A stretch of 64,000 nucleotides of DNA from Mucilaginibacter achroorhodeus (GCF_007846095.1 NZ_VOEI01000007.1:222964-286963); one strand, 5' to 3'. Numbered from the stretch's first letter, positions 35,152 to 44,560 are shown. The notes: generated by a model from the sequence alone, not told the origin. Numbers and translations are program-made.

Positions 35152-35826
35152 ATGAAGATGCGCCATTATTTAATTGTTTCAATGTGTGCCATCGGTTTGT
35201 TTGCCTGCAAGCAAAAAAGCCAGCCATCAGACAGCGACAGCACATCAACTGCTATTGCTCAAGAAGAAGCCGATACTGCCAAAGCTAAAAAAAGCGATAC
35301 CTCTGCAGTTGACATGCCCGGTGAAAAAGCCGTTCCGCTGGCGCAACTTATTGTACCAGGCACCAGCCTTGGGCAAACAGCTATTAATGAAACTGCCGAA
35401 AATGTACATAAACGCCTGGGTAAGCCGGATGATGGTGATGCCGCTATGGGCAAGAGCGTTTCAATCTGGTACGCAGATCATAATAAAAAAGGTTACGCCA
35501 CACATATGTATTTTGTAACCGATATGGGTAATGATCCCGATCCGCGGGTAAAGGTGATCCGCGTTAGTTCTCCATCTTTTAAGGTAAATAACAAGATCTA
35601 CACCGGCGTACTCCTTAAAACCGCTGAAGAGCTTTACAAGCTAAAAAAGATAGGTACGTACAAGTTAAATGGCAGCGACCGAAATATATTTGATGATGAA
35701 AAAGCCGGAATAGCCTTTGATGCCGATCGCAGCGGCACCGTTACCGGTATCGCTGTGCATGAGACAGGCAAAAGCCCTATAACTGCCTACATGGCATTTT
35801 TCCAGGGAGTAACACAGGCCCAATAA
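35152..35826 (+). CDS. lipoprotein of unknown function
   Basis: 224 residues from the ATG at 35152. The signal sequence ends with the lipobox IGLFACKQK. An Asp/Ser/Lys-rich linker of about 45 residues follows, then a folded domain beginning IVPGTSLGQTAINETAENVHKRLGKPDDGD, similar to the small outer-membrane assembly (SmpA/BamE-like) or DUF-type modules with a GxxxxGxxxxxVxxxLGxPD pattern. That resemblance is weak and no function is assigned. Divergent from the helicase gene. Confidence 0.7.
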   Translation: MKMRHYLIVSMCAIGLFACKQKSQPSDSDSTSTAIAQEEADTAKAKKSDTSAVDMPGEKAVPLAQLIVPGTSLGQTAINETAENVHKRLGKPDDGDAAMGKSVSIWYADHNKKGYATHMYFVTDMGNDPDPRVKVIRVSSPSFKVNNKIYTGVLLKTAEELYKLKKIGTYKLNGSDRNIFDDEKAGIAFDADRSGTVTGIAVHETGKSPITAYMAFFQGVTQAQ

Positions 35827-35863
35827 ACAAAGAAGCCCCGCTTTTGCGGGGCTTCTTTGTTTT
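35825..35863. terminator. bidirectional terminator
   Basis: A 17-bp perfect stem (AACAAAGAAGCCCCGC and its complement) with a 4-base T loop lies between convergent genes, with A and T runs on the two sides. Confidence 0.95.
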
Positions 35864-35869
35864 AAAATA

Positions 35870-38737
35870 TTATTTCTTCTCCGGCAGTAATATTACCCTT
35901 GCCAGGTTAGTCATGTTAAGATATTTAACTGCGGCATCTTTTGTGGTTTGAGGTGTTACCGTATCCAGGTTTTTTACGTGTGATAGTATCTGGTCGGGGT
36001 TCTCATTGTTTTGTGCCGATGATGCCAGCAAGCCCAGCCAGGCTACGTTTTGCTTCAGCTGTACTTGAGTTGAGCGTGCATCTTCAGCTTTAAACTTGTC
36101 GATATCTGCCTGGGTAGCGCCGGTTTGCTTAATTTTGTTTATTTCTTCCAGGGCAGCTGCTATCAGCTTATCAACGTTTGCAGTAGCACAAGTAAATGCA
36201 ATGGTTACGGTGTAACGGCTTTCCGGATTTTTTACATAGGTTGCTTTAATGCCCGGCGCGTAACTTCCGCTCTCCTGCTCACGCAGGCGCTCGGTTAGTT
36301 TAATATTTAACACTTCTTCAAGTGCATCCATCTGGATGTTGTTCATGTCATTATACATGTACGGGCCGCTAAATATCAGCTGAACATTAGCCTTATCGTC
36401 AATACCTTTATTTACAGTTTTGGTATAAGCACCCGGCAGCGGGTACATTTTAAGGTTCCTGAAAGTTTCTTTTTTATTTGTTGACGGCAACGAACCCAGG
36501 TAAGCTTCTAACATTGGCCTTATTAGTATTGGGTCAAAAGAGCCTACCAGTACAAAGGTGAAGTTGCTTGCATCGGCAAAGCGGTCTTTGTAGAAATTGT
36601 AAGCTTTGTCAAGCGAAGCGCTGCTTAAACGGGCAACGGTGGTTGGCATGCCACGAAAGTTATTACCGCTTAAAACCGATGATACCGTATCCTGATAAAC
36701 ACTTCCTGGATCGAGGTTGCGGTTGGCAAGCAAGGCTTTTGTTTGATTTATATTTCCTTGCCAGATATCCTGGTCTTTACGTGGTTGGGTGATATACAGA
36801 TTAGTAAGCTGCATAGCCGTCTCCAGGTCGCGTGGTGAGAATACCCCGCGGATACCTTGCGTGGTCTCGGTGATGTATGGCGAGATACTTACATTTTTAT
36901 CTGCCAGCATTTTATCCAGTTGGCCCTGGTTAAACTCTGAGATACCGCTGCTGCCGATGATGGATGCCGCAAGACTGGCCGATGTATAATCATTATCGCT
37001 GGCCAGCGAGGTACCACCTGCCGCAAAGCCGTTTAGCAATATCTGGTCGTTTTTAAAATCGGTAGGTTTCATGATCACCTTAACACCGTTTGATAAGGTC
37101 AAGGTGGTTGTGCCCATGGTAGAATCCTGTGTTTCAGCCACAATTTTACCTGGTTGCGGGGCTTTTTCCATCAGCGGCTTGCTGGTAACATTATCTACAT
37201 AAGCGGTAATGCCGTTGCCTGCGGTGCCTATCCAGTTAAGGATGGTTTTCTCATCCGGCAATTTGTCTTTGTCTTTCTCCGGGCCTTGTACAACAATGGT
37301 GCGGTTCTGGTCGCTGATGTATTTGCCGGCCATGGCGTTCATCTCCTCAAGGCTTATCTTGTTCATGTTTGAGATGTAGTAATTGTACTCAAACTCGATA
37401 CCGGGAATGGCCTCGCCTTTTAAGAAGTTTTGCTGGTACTCTCTTACGTAATTGGCCGAGTTGGTTTTGTTGCGCTCGTAAAATGCGTTTTGCATACCAA
37501 TCAAAGCCGCCTGCCTTGCACGCTCAAACTCAGTAAGGGTAAAGCCAAACTTGCGGGCGCGTTCAACTTCGGCCATCATGGCCTTTACCGAGTTTTCAAA
37601 ATTATCAGGCTTACCTACAACAACTGCAGAGAATGCATCCATCTTTCCGATAAGCGGTCCGTAGCTTGCACGGGCATATAAAAAAGGCGGATCAGGACGT
37701 TGCTGCAGTTCATTCATGCGCTGGCTCAGCATGTAATTGAACAGGTTAACGCGCATATCTTGCATTAAACCGGCTTCTGTTTTAGCAACCCGTTGCGGAT
37801 GTTTCATGATGATCTGCGCCATGGTGTACGGGAACTCTTTATCCGTTGCTATCTTAACAACGGTGCCCGGCATCGGCGGTACTGCGTAATCAGGCCTTGG
37901 CTTTTCGTTAGGCGGGTTTTGCAAGCCCGAGAAATTTGCCTTGATCAGTGCTTCAACTCGTTTTACATCAAAATCACCAACGGCTATTACCGCCTGCAGA
38001 TCAGGGCGGTACCAGTCGTGATAAAAGCTTTTAATGGTTTCCGGTGTAAATGATTTTAAAATATCCTCTTTACCGATGGGGATCCTGTTAGCATAACGTG
38101 AGTTATTTAAAAGCGCCGGTAACGTTTGCTGGCTTAAACGCTCTTGTGCGTTTTTTCCACGCAGGCGTTCCTCTTCAAGTACAACGCCGCGCTCCTTGTC
38201 AATTTCGGCAGGGTCAAAGCTTACGTAGCCGGCCCAGTTGGCTAATATTTTAAAGCCGTTCTCAAACACTGCAGCGCTATCTGTTGGCAGGGGCAATTGA
38301 TATACGGTTTCATCAAAAGATGTATAAGCGTTAAGGTCGGCACCAAACCTGATACCCGATTTTTGCAGGTAATTAACCAGCGCATTTTTAGGGAAATCAC
38401 GTGTGCCGTTGAAGGCCATGTGCTCGGTAAAGTGTGCAAGACCTTGCTGGTTATCATCTTCCAGTATAGAGCCCACTTTGTTTACCAAATAAAGCTCGGC
38501 ACGGTTCTGCGGCTGCTCGTTGTGGCGGATGTAATAGGTTAAACCATTGGGTAATTTACCGATAACAACATTTTTATCGGTAGGAAGTGCTCCGTCAGCA
38601 ACCAACTGCGATCTGGATATTCCTGGTTTGTTACGTGGTGATGGTTGAGGCGCTCGTTTTTTTACCTGCGCGTTTGCTGTACCTGCAGCAATTATCAGTG
38701 CCAACGCGGCAACCGATAAGGTTCGGTTAAAATTCAT
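35870..38737 (-). CDS. M16-family zinc metalloprotease (two-domain)
   Basis: 955 residues with a signal peptide (…AAGTANAQ). The inverted zinc motif HFTEH (His102, Glu105, His106) is followed by the distal ligand in ERGVVLEEERLRG. A second, catalytically inactive M16 half is recognisable from about residue 540, in SNGVKVIMKPTDFKNDQILLNGFAAGGTSL. This is the periplasmic Bacteroidota type resembling PqqL/insulinase. The substrate is unknown; peptide degradation in the periplasm is likely. Confidence 0.93.
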   Translation of the reverse strand: MNFNRTLSVAALALIIAAGTANAQVKKRAPQPSPRNKPGISRSQLVADGALPTDKNVVIGKLPNGLTYYIRHNEQPQNRAELYLVNKVGSILEDDNQQGLAHFTEHMAFNGTRDFPKNALVNYLQKSGIRFGADLNAYTSFDETVYQLPLPTDSAAVFENGFKILANWAGYVSFDPAEIDKERGVVLEEERLRGKNAQERLSQQTLPALLNNSRYANRIPIGKEDILKSFTPETIKSFYHDWYRPDLQAVIAVGDFDVKRVEALIKANFSGLQNPPNEKPRPDYAVPPMPGTVVKIATDKEFPYTMAQIIMKHPQRVAKTEAGLMQDMRVNLFNYMLSQRMNELQQRPDPPFLYARASYGPLIGKMDAFSAVVVGKPDNFENSVKAMMAEVERARKFGFTLTEFERARQAALIGMQNAFYERNKTNSANYVREYQQNFLKGEAIPGIEFEYNYYISNMNKISLEEMNAMAGKYISDQNRTIVVQGPEKDKDKLPDEKTILNWIGTAGNGITAYVDNVTSKPLMEKAPQPGKIVAETQDSTMGTTTLTLSNGVKVIMKPTDFKNDQILLNGFAAGGTSLASDNDYTSASLAASIIGSSGISEFNQGQLDKMLADKNVSISPYITETTQGIRGVFSPRDLETAMQLTNLYITQPRKDQDIWQGNINQTKALLANRNLDPGSVYQDTVSSVLSGNNFRGMPTTVARLSSASLDKAYNFYKDRFADASNFTFVLVGSFDPILIRPMLEAYLGSLPSTNKKETFRNLKMYPLPGAYTKTVNKGIDDKANVQLIFSGPYMYNDMNNIQMDALEEVLNIKLTERLREQESGSYAPGIKATYVKNPESRYTVTIAFTCATANVDKLIAAALEEINKIKQTGATQADIDKFKAEDARSTQVQLKQNVAWLGLLASSAQNNENPDQILSHVKNLDTVTPQTTKDAAVKYLNMTNLARVILLPEKK

Positions 38738-38803
38738 AGTTCAATTAAAAAGGGAGTATAATTCAGCTAAAATGCTAAACGAATTTCTTAGTTACAAATT
38801 GTA

Positions 38804-39271
38804 TTATTTACTATCCTTAAATGCAGCTTCCATCATCTGCTGCAATTCAACCTGATGGCTTTGCACCATTTGCTGGCCTATCTCTGCCCCTTTGCTTACC
38901 AATGCAGGTTGTTTTGCCAAAAGTTTCTTGCCGAGGTCAGTGCTGTAGAAGGCAATAAGTCCTTTGAGTTCAGCAGCCGTAAATTCTTTTGCATAAGCGG
39001 CAGCCATTTGGTCTCGCAACGTTTCCCAACTCACATATTTGGCAACAAAAGTATTCATAACCTCAATAAATTTGGCGCGTTTATCTTCGGGGATGTTGGT
39101 GCTTGCCTGCTTTAACATGGTGCCCATGTTTTGTTTAAACAGCATATCTGCCTGGGTTACCTTAAGCAGGTCTTCTGCCGCTTTCAGATGGGCAGGTGTA
39201 ATATCAGGTGTGGTTTGCGCCCTGGCACCCGCGCAAAAAAGCAGGGCTATGATCAATAGTTTCAACTTCAT
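38804..39271 (-). CDS. secreted DUF2059 protein
   Basis: 155 residues with a signal peptide ending GARAQ. The DUF2059 core is FVAKYVSWETLRDQMAAAYAKEFTAAELKGLIAFYSTDLGKKLLAKQPALV, here paraphrased by its ends VSWETLRDQM and IAFYSTDLGKKL. Mostly helical periplasmic protein of unknown role. It lies 66 bases upstream of the M16 gene on the same strand. Confidence 0.85.
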   Translation of the reverse strand: MKLKLLIIALLFCAGARAQTTPDITPAHLKAAEDLLKVTQADMLFKQNMGTMLKQASTNIPEDKRAKFIEVMNTFVAKYVSWETLRDQMAAAYAKEFTAAELKGLIAFYSTDLGKKLLAKQPALVSKGAEIGQQMVQSHQVELQQMMEAAFKDSK

Positions 39272-39304
39272 AATTAAGGGATTTAAAAAATCGTGTTAAA
39301 TTAA

Positions 39305-39333
39305 ATAAAAAAGGCCTTGCAGATAGCAAGGCC
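39305..39333 (-). terminator. DUF6607 gene terminator
   Basis: GGCCTTGC-agata-GCAAGGCC; on the minus strand the stem is followed by TTTTTTATTT. It is 28 bases after the stop of the 39361 gene. Confidence 0.9.
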
Positions 39334-39360
39334 CTAACTAAAATAATAACGATTTATTGA

Positions 39361-40278
39361 CTATGATGCGTTTACGTAGGTATTGATCACCTTTATCGTC
39401 TCCGCCTTGTTTTTATCTGAACTCCATTTTTCCTTCTCAGACTTATCGGCCAGATCAAATAATTGCTCATAAAGCAACTTGCCATCCTTTTTACCAGCCA
39501 GCTTTATAGACGGGCTTTTAGCGAATATATCATCCCAGGCCTTGCGTGCATCGGCCCAGTAACCTTGCTGACCGGCCCACCATTTTTTTGCATAGGCAAA
39601 TTTGGCTTCATCAACTTTAGTGAACTCCTCATATCCTTTTTCTTGGGCGATTACCTTGTCGCCACTTGCAGAACGCACCACTTTATTATTATCCTGCTCA
39701 TACATCCAGCCTTGCGGTGTTAAGTATATGCGGTTGCCACGTGCAAGTACATTGTAATCATTGCGTTTGGTAAACTCGCGGCGCGGCAGCGGCGAATCAG
39801 TTTTGCTTTGCCACTCGTGGCGGCCATCAACATGTACCCAGGTGCCAATGCTTTCATAACGCGGGCTATCATCTACCTGGTAAACCTTTTGCACCCAACG
39901 GCCTTTTACTTCTGCCGGTTTAAGGGTTACCTTTTTCCAGGTGTTGTCTTTGTCGTATTGCAGCATAGTTGGCTGTTCGTAAACCCAATCCTCGCGCCAG
40001 TGCTTTATTACGGTGCTATCCTCAACAACAAGTAAATGCTGTATAGCAATTTTCTTCGGCGAGTCTTCCACAATGGTTGCCCACTCGTAACCCCATGAAT
40101 GGTAACGGGGGTGAAATTTGTAAGCGGTATCCGCTGCGAAGGTCTCCGCATAGTTAAATGTAACCTTGTAATAACCGGCAAGCGCTTTAATGGCAGCCCT
40201 GTCCTGGTCTAATTTTGATTGTGCCGATGCGCTTGTGATGATAACGCAAAGGATAAGGGTAGATATAATTCGTTTCAT
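39361..40278 (-). CDS. secreted DUF6607 family protein
   Basis: 305 residues from the ATG at 40278, giving the signal peptide MKRIISTLILCVIITSASAQ; an ATG nine codons upstream would overlap the operator. The mature protein is rich in Trp and Tyr (HSWGYEWATIVED, KHWREDWVYEQPTM, GTWVHVDGRHEWQS), a pattern I associate with DUF6607. The function is unknown. A perfect 17-bp palindrome seven bases upstream suggests control by a metal-dependent repressor, so a role in iron or haem handling is a reasonable inference but no more. Confidence 0.72.
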   Translation of the reverse strand: MKRIISTLILCVIITSASAQSKLDQDRAAIKALAGYYKVTFNYAETFAADTAYKFHPRYHSWGYEWATIVEDSPKKIAIQHLLVVEDSTVIKHWREDWVYEQPTMLQYDKDNTWKKVTLKPAEVKGRWVQKVYQVDDSPRYESIGTWVHVDGRHEWQSKTDSPLPRREFTKRNDYNVLARGNRIYLTPQGWMYEQDNNKVVRSASGDKVIAQEKGYEEFTKVDEAKFAYAKKWWAGQQGYWADARKAWDDIFAKSPSIKLAGKKDGKLLYEQLFDLADKSEKEKWSSDKNKAETIKVINTYVNAS

Positions 40279-40285
40279 ATTTTTA

Positions 40286-40302
40286 TTTAGATTAAATCTA
40301 AA
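40286..40302. promoter_or_regulatory. perfect palindromic operator, metal-repressor type
   Basis: TTTAGATTAAATCTAAA is an exact 17-bp palindrome around a central A. It lies 7 bases upstream of the DUF6607 ATG and directly after its -7 element, so a bound protein would block transcription. The sequence resembles operators of DtxR/IdeR-type iron repressors. The regulator gene is not in the window. Confidence 0.65.
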
Positions 40303-40333
40303 CAAAGTAAATATATTCAGATTATTTATGCAA
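40303..40333 (-). promoter_or_regulatory. DUF6607 gene promoter
   Basis: Minus strand: TTG (40331-40333), 20 bases, TTACTTTG (40303-40310), one mismatch from the Bacteroidota TAnnTTTG element. The transcription start would fall inside the operator. Confidence 0.5.
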
Positions 40334-40397
40334 GGGGGAAATAATAATTTTCAACTTAATAGTTTGAAATCAAGAACTTAATTGAGTACTTTGTAAA

Positions 40398-40787
40398 ATG
40401 ATGAAGAGAACTGGAATATTATTGTTAGTGCTGCTGTACACCGTTACGGCATCCGGCTTTAATATTAATCTTCATTTTTGCGGGGACCGAGTTGCCGATT
40501 TTAAGATAAATGTCCCGGCAAAAAGTTGCCTTAAGCCAATGGCTAAGAGCAAAATGAAATGCTGCAAAGATGCTAAGATAGATGTAAAGGTTAAGGATAG
40601 CCACGAGCAGCAACAGGCTGCCTCTGTGCAAAAATTACAGGCTGCAGATGCACCCAACCTATCTTTTACTGATTTCTTTTTGCCTATACAGCAGGCTATC
40701 ATAGAAAAACTATTTGACCGTGGCCCCCCTGATAAACCCAGGCCAACGGCAGACGTGCTGATTAAAAATTGTACTTTAAGGATCTGA
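40398..40787 (+). CDS. HYC_CC_PP-family small secreted protein
   Basis: 129 residues with a signal peptide (…TVTASGF). The three marks of the family are present: HFC at residues 26-28, a CC pair at 55-56 and a PP pair near residue 111. Cysteines and Met/Lys-rich stretches suggest metal binding. It opens a four-gene operon with an HMA-domain protein and two beta-barrels. A TTTG / TACTTTG promoter lies immediately upstream and would give a near-leaderless mRNA. Confidence 0.78.
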   Translation: MMKRTGILLLVLLYTVTASGFNINLHFCGDRVADFKINVPAKSCLKPMAKSKMKCCKDAKIDVKVKDSHEQQQAASVQKLQAADAPNLSFTDFFLPIQQAIIEKLFDRGPPDKPRPTADVLIKNCTLRI

Positions 40788-40858
40788 TGGATGATTATTT
40801 GATTAAATCAACCTTATTACCTGTCAAATATTATCCATTAACATTACAATTTTTTAAA

Positions 40859-41356
40859 ATGAAATCCCTTAAAATATTCATTATAGCATTACTGGCAACT
40901 GTTTCTATAGCCAAAGCACAATCAACCAAAGCAGAATTACAAGTAAGCGGCCTTACCTGCTCCCTTTGCGCAAAAACCACGGAAAAGTCGCTTAAGGCGC
41001 TACCTTTCGTGAGCGAAATAAAGCCTGACCTTATCCGTAATGTTTATACCATTACCTTTAAAGATGGTGTGCCTTTAGATCTTTCGCAGATCAGCAAAAA
41101 GGTAAAAGATTCGGGCTTTAGCGTGAGCTATTTTAAAACCACACTAAACTTTGATGATATAAAAGTTGCCGATAATACCTTCACTTATGCAGGCAACACC
41201 TTTAAATTACTAAATGCTGATAAGCCACTGAGCGGACCGGTATCGTTAACTGTAGTTGACAAGGGTTTTGCACCAAATTCTATCACCAAAAAACATCTTG
41301 GTAAAAACCCGGAGCAACCGTCGGCAAGTAACCCTGTTTATCACGTAGCTATATAA
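40859..41356 (+). CDS. secreted HMA-domain metal-binding protein
   Basis: 165 residues from the ATG at 40859, with a signal peptide ending KAQ. A heavy-metal-associated domain (about 23-90) carries the CxxC motif in LTCSLCAKT (Cys34 and Cys37). The C-terminal 70 residues form an extra beta-rich domain of unknown type. Being exported, it would bind copper or a similar soft metal in the periplasm. Second gene of the operon starting at 40398. Confidence 0.82.
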   Translation: MKSLKIFIIALLATVSIAKAQSTKAELQVSGLTCSLCAKTTEKSLKALPFVSEIKPDLIRNVYTITFKDGVPLDLSQISKKVKDSGFSVSYFKTTLNFDDIKVADNTFTYAGNTFKLLNADKPLSGPVSLTVVDKGFAPNSITKKHLGKNPEQPSASNPVYHVAI

Positions 41357-41377
41357 GGCTCATATATTTTTCAAATT

Positions 41378-42175
41378 ATGAGATCTTTATTAGTGGCGCT
41401 ATGCCTTATGGCATGGGTGTGCGCTGCATTTGGCCAGGAACTGTATGTAAATACGGAGCCGGCCAGCAATATGGCAGCACGCTCATTAGGCATACGTATT
41501 GAGAACCAGGGATTCTTTAACCCCAATTTTAAGAACCGCACAACACTTGAGGCTATGTTTGGCGCCAGCGGCAAACTGATGCTGCATGGTGCAGCATACG
41601 TGTCTGATTTTTACCAGCCTCAGCAACGTTTTGAGGGTGCCAGCTTTTACGGCAAGTACCGGTTTTTATCTGTGGATGATGTTCACAGGCATTTTCGCGG
41701 GTCGGTGTTTGGTAAAGTTTCAACTAGCCGTAACCCATACCAAATGCAGGAGCTGGCGCTTGAGGGAGATAACTCCGGCGTACAGGGCGGCCTGGTGTTT
41801 ACGCAGTTGCTGCACAAATTTGCGCTATCAGCATCGGGCAGCTACATACACGGTTTAAATAGCGCAAATCCTTATGGTAATATCACCGGTGCGCGTGAGG
41901 CAATCGGCTACACACTATCTGCGGGCTACCTGCTCCTGCCCAAAAAGTATGAGAACTACAACCAGATTAACGTTAACCTGTATGCCGAGCTGCTGGGTAA
42001 AAGCAACCCGGGTTACGGGCAAAGCTACCTTGATGTAGCCCCAGCGATACAATTCATCTTCAACAGCGTGTGCAGGTTAGATCTATCGTACCGCACGCCA
42101 TTGTATAACAACATGCTCCGTAACAGTGCCAATATGTACCTGCTACGGTTTGAGTATAACTTTTTTGAACTATGA
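41378..42175 (+). CDS. outer-membrane beta-barrel protein of unknown function
   Basis: 265 residues with a signal peptide (…VCAAFGQ). The rest alternates hydrophobic and polar residues in Gly/Asn/Tyr-rich strands and ends in EYNFFEL, a barrel-type C-terminus. I know no named family; it resembles unnamed proteins encoded beside HMA proteins in related genomes. The stop overlaps the next start by four bases. Confidence 0.7.
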   Translation: MRSLLVALCLMAWVCAAFGQELYVNTEPASNMAARSLGIRIENQGFFNPNFKNRTTLEAMFGASGKLMLHGAAYVSDFYQPQQRFEGASFYGKYRFLSVDDVHRHFRGSVFGKVSTSRNPYQMQELALEGDNSGVQGGLVFTQLLHKFALSASGSYIHGLNSANPYGNITGAREAIGYTLSAGYLLLPKKYENYNQINVNLYAELLGKSNPGYGQSYLDVAPAIQFIFNSVCRLDLSYRTPLYNNMLRNSANMYLLRFEYNFFEL

Positions 42176-43581
42176 AACACTTACCTATAATAATATTATT
42201 GATGGTGGGTAGCACTGCGCTTGCGCAAACTAACCACATGCAGCACATGAAAACAGATAGTGCTGCACATAAGCAAACCATGCCGCATGACCATGCTAAA
42301 ATGATGGCCGACATGCAACACGATACCACCAAACACATGATGATGATGACCAGCCAGTTCTCGCGCGACCTGCCCATGAACAGGGATGGTTCCGGAACAT
42401 CATGGGTGCCTGATGAAACGCCGATGTATATGTATATGGTGCACAGTAAAAACTGGATGCACATGTTTCACGGAAGTTTTTTTGCGAGATATAACGACCA
42501 GGATGTGTTTAACAAAGGCCGCCGGGGCGGCAGCCAGTTTGATGCGCCCAATTGGTTTATGTACATGGCCCAGCGTAAAGTTGGTAACAACGGCTTGTTT
42601 TCTGTAAACACCATGTTCTCGTTCGATCCCTTTACCGTTGGGCCCGGAGGCTATCCCTTGCTTTACCAAACAGGCGAATCTTACAAAGGTGCCAAACTGG
42701 TTGATAAACAGCATCCGCACGACCTTTTTGCTGAGCTAAGCGTGGCATATACCCAGCGCGTGGCTAAAAATACAGATGTTTACCTATCAGTAGGTATGCC
42801 TGGAGAACCGGCCCTTGGCCCACCGGTGTTTATGCACAGGCTATCGGCAATGAATAACCCCGATGCGCCATTGAGCCATCATTATGCTGATGCAACACAC
42901 ATTACTTTTGGGACGGCCACATTAGGCTTCAGATACAAAAATGTAAAATTGGAAGGTTCTGTATTTACTGGGCGCGAGCCTGATGAATACCGCTATGATT
43001 TTGATAAGCCACGGTTCGATTCTTACTCCGTTAGACTGTCTGTCAATCCATCAAAAGAATGGGCGTTGCAGGTTTCAAACGGATGGCTTAAAAGCCCTGA
43101 GGTTGCCGAGCCGAATGACAATGTTAACCGCTTTACCGCATCGGCCATCCACACCAAAATGCTGGGCGATGACAGCTACGTGGCAACAACTTTGGTTTAT
43201 GGGCAAAACCGGCATCATGGCCGTACACAGCCGGCTGTGTTGTTAGAGAATAGCCTGCAATTGCACAAGACCGCCATATATGGCCGTTACGAATATGTGC
43301 AAAAAGATGCCGGTGAACTTGACCTGGAAGATATGTTTGCTAATGATCCTAACTTTAACATTAATGCCGTAACCCTTGGCGTTAACCGTATATTGGCAAC
43401 GGTAAAGCAAACTAACCTTACCATGGGTTTGCAGAGCACCCTTAACTTTTCGCCTGCCGCTTTAAAGCCATTATACGGCAGCAGCCCGGTTGCTTTTCAG
43501 GTGTACCTGCGCATAAACCCTGCGTTAATGAAAATGGGAGAAACCAAGCGCTCTCATCAAGAAATGAATATGGACATGTAA
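42172..43581 (+). CDS. His/Met-rich outer-membrane protein, probable metal handling
   Basis: 469 residues. Behind a signal peptide (…STALAQ), residues 21-60 contain 7 His and 10 Met out of 40. A second Met-rich patch (MYMYMVHSKNWMHMFHGSF) follows. The remainder is a beta-barrel-like domain of about 350 residues, and the C-terminus again has Met and His (EMNMDM). Such clusters bind Cu(I) in CopB/PcoB-type proteins, but the barrel does not obviously match CopB. Copper export or storage at the outer membrane is the best inference. Confidence 0.7.
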   Translation: MKHLPIIILLMVGSTALAQTNHMQHMKTDSAAHKQTMPHDHAKMMADMQHDTTKHMMMMTSQFSRDLPMNRDGSGTSWVPDETPMYMYMVHSKNWMHMFHGSFFARYNDQDVFNKGRRGGSQFDAPNWFMYMAQRKVGNNGLFSVNTMFSFDPFTVGPGGYPLLYQTGESYKGAKLVDKQHPHDLFAELSVAYTQRVAKNTDVYLSVGMPGEPALGPPVFMHRLSAMNNPDAPLSHHYADATHITFGTATLGFRYKNVKLEGSVFTGREPDEYRYDFDKPRFDSYSVRLSVNPSKEWALQVSNGWLKSPEVAEPNDNVNRFTASAIHTKMLGDDSYVATTLVYGQNRHHGRTQPAVLLENSLQLHKTAIYGRYEYVQKDAGELDLEDMFANDPNFNINAVTLGVNRILATVKQTNLTMGLQSTLNFSPAALKPLYGSSPVAFQVYLRINPALMKMGETKRSHQEMNMDM

Positions 43582-43615
43582 TAAAAGAGGCTGCCTTTAC
43601 GGGCAGCCTCTTTTA
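43582..43615 (+). terminator. metal operon terminator
   Basis: TAAAAGAGGCTGCC (43582-43595) and GGCAGCCTCTTTTA (43602-43615), a 14-bp perfect stem directly after the stop and facing a convergent gene. Confidence 0.95.
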
Positions 43616-43633
43616 TTTATATAGACTTTATTA

Positions 43634-44560
43634 TTATTTAAGCGTTATGCTGGTTTTGCCCATGGTATAACCATCTGCATATAATAACACGGTGTACGTA
43701 CCTTTCTGAAACGGCAGCGGGTTAACCCAATCAATTGTGTATAAGCTACCATCATCGCGGAAATCTATAGCGGTTTTGTAGGTGTATTGCAAGTCTTGCC
43801 CATCTGCAGCAAATGTCCCAGAATCTGTTTGGGTTATCAGGTTACCGGTTGGGTCAATTATCCTTACAAAAATATCATGCAGGCCTTTCTCAGCAACCTC
43901 GTTGGTTGCAACATTAAAGTTGATCTTAATTTTAGTTGCCTGCTTGGCTTTTGTAACATCGCTTTCCTTGCCGCTGTTTTTAACCTTGTAGGCCACCACC
44001 TCGGCGTTAGACACTTTAATGGCTGATGCCACCTTAACTTTAGTATCCAGCTCCTGGTTTTTTTGCTCCAGGTCAGTAGCCTTCTTACTTACGGTAGCCA
44101 GGTTATTCTTAAGCGTATCCCGCTCTGTGGCAAGCGTAGTATTTTGTTTTTTAAGCTCTTCTATATCAGCAGTATACTTAGTAACAAAGTATCTAAGCTG
44201 CTTAATGTCTTCCTGGGCTTTGTTCAGTTCGGCTGTGGTCAGCTTTCCTTTAGCAAGCTCGCTGCGCAACACGCGGATCTTTAAACGCAGGGAATCATTT
44301 TTAGCCTGCATTGTGGTCGTCATTTTAGCACGGCTTGCGTTTACTTGCTCTATCTGTGCTTCAAGGCTATCAAGTTCCGTTTGCAGGCGAGTTTTCTCAT
44401 CATTCTGATATACGATCTTGATATCAGACTTATTCTTCTGCATGTACAGGTAAACATCAGTTCCCAACAATGCAACTACAACAGCTATAAGAAAATAAAT
44501 TACGTTCGAGTTCTTTTTTGGCGCTTGTTCAGGTTGGTTATCGGTAGATTGATATTCCAT
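43634..44560 (-). CDS. membrane-anchored coiled-coil protein
   Basis: 308 residues. A short cytoplasmic N-terminus precedes one membrane helix (about 18-40, NVIYFLIAVVVALLGTDVYLYM). A long coiled coil of heptads follows (about 50-180), then a beta-sandwich-like C-terminal domain (about 195-308, with KIKINFNVATNEVAEKGL and GTYTVLLYADGYTMG). The architecture suggests a periplasmic spacer or adaptor, but no family or partner is recognised. Confidence 0.7.
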   Translation of the reverse strand: MEYQSTDNQPEQAPKKNSNVIYFLIAVVVALLGTDVYLYMQKNKSDIKIVYQNDEKTRLQTELDSLEAQIEQVNASRAKMTTTMQAKNDSLRLKIRVLRSELAKGKLTTAELNKAQEDIKQLRYFVTKYTADIEELKKQNTTLATERDTLKNNLATVSKKATDLEQKNQELDTKVKVASAIKVSNAEVVAYKVKNSGKESDVTKAKQATKIKINFNVATNEVAEKGLHDIFVRIIDPTGNLITQTDSGTFAADGQDLQYTYKTAIDFRDDGSLYTIDWVNPLPFQKGTYTVLLYADGYTMGKTSITLK

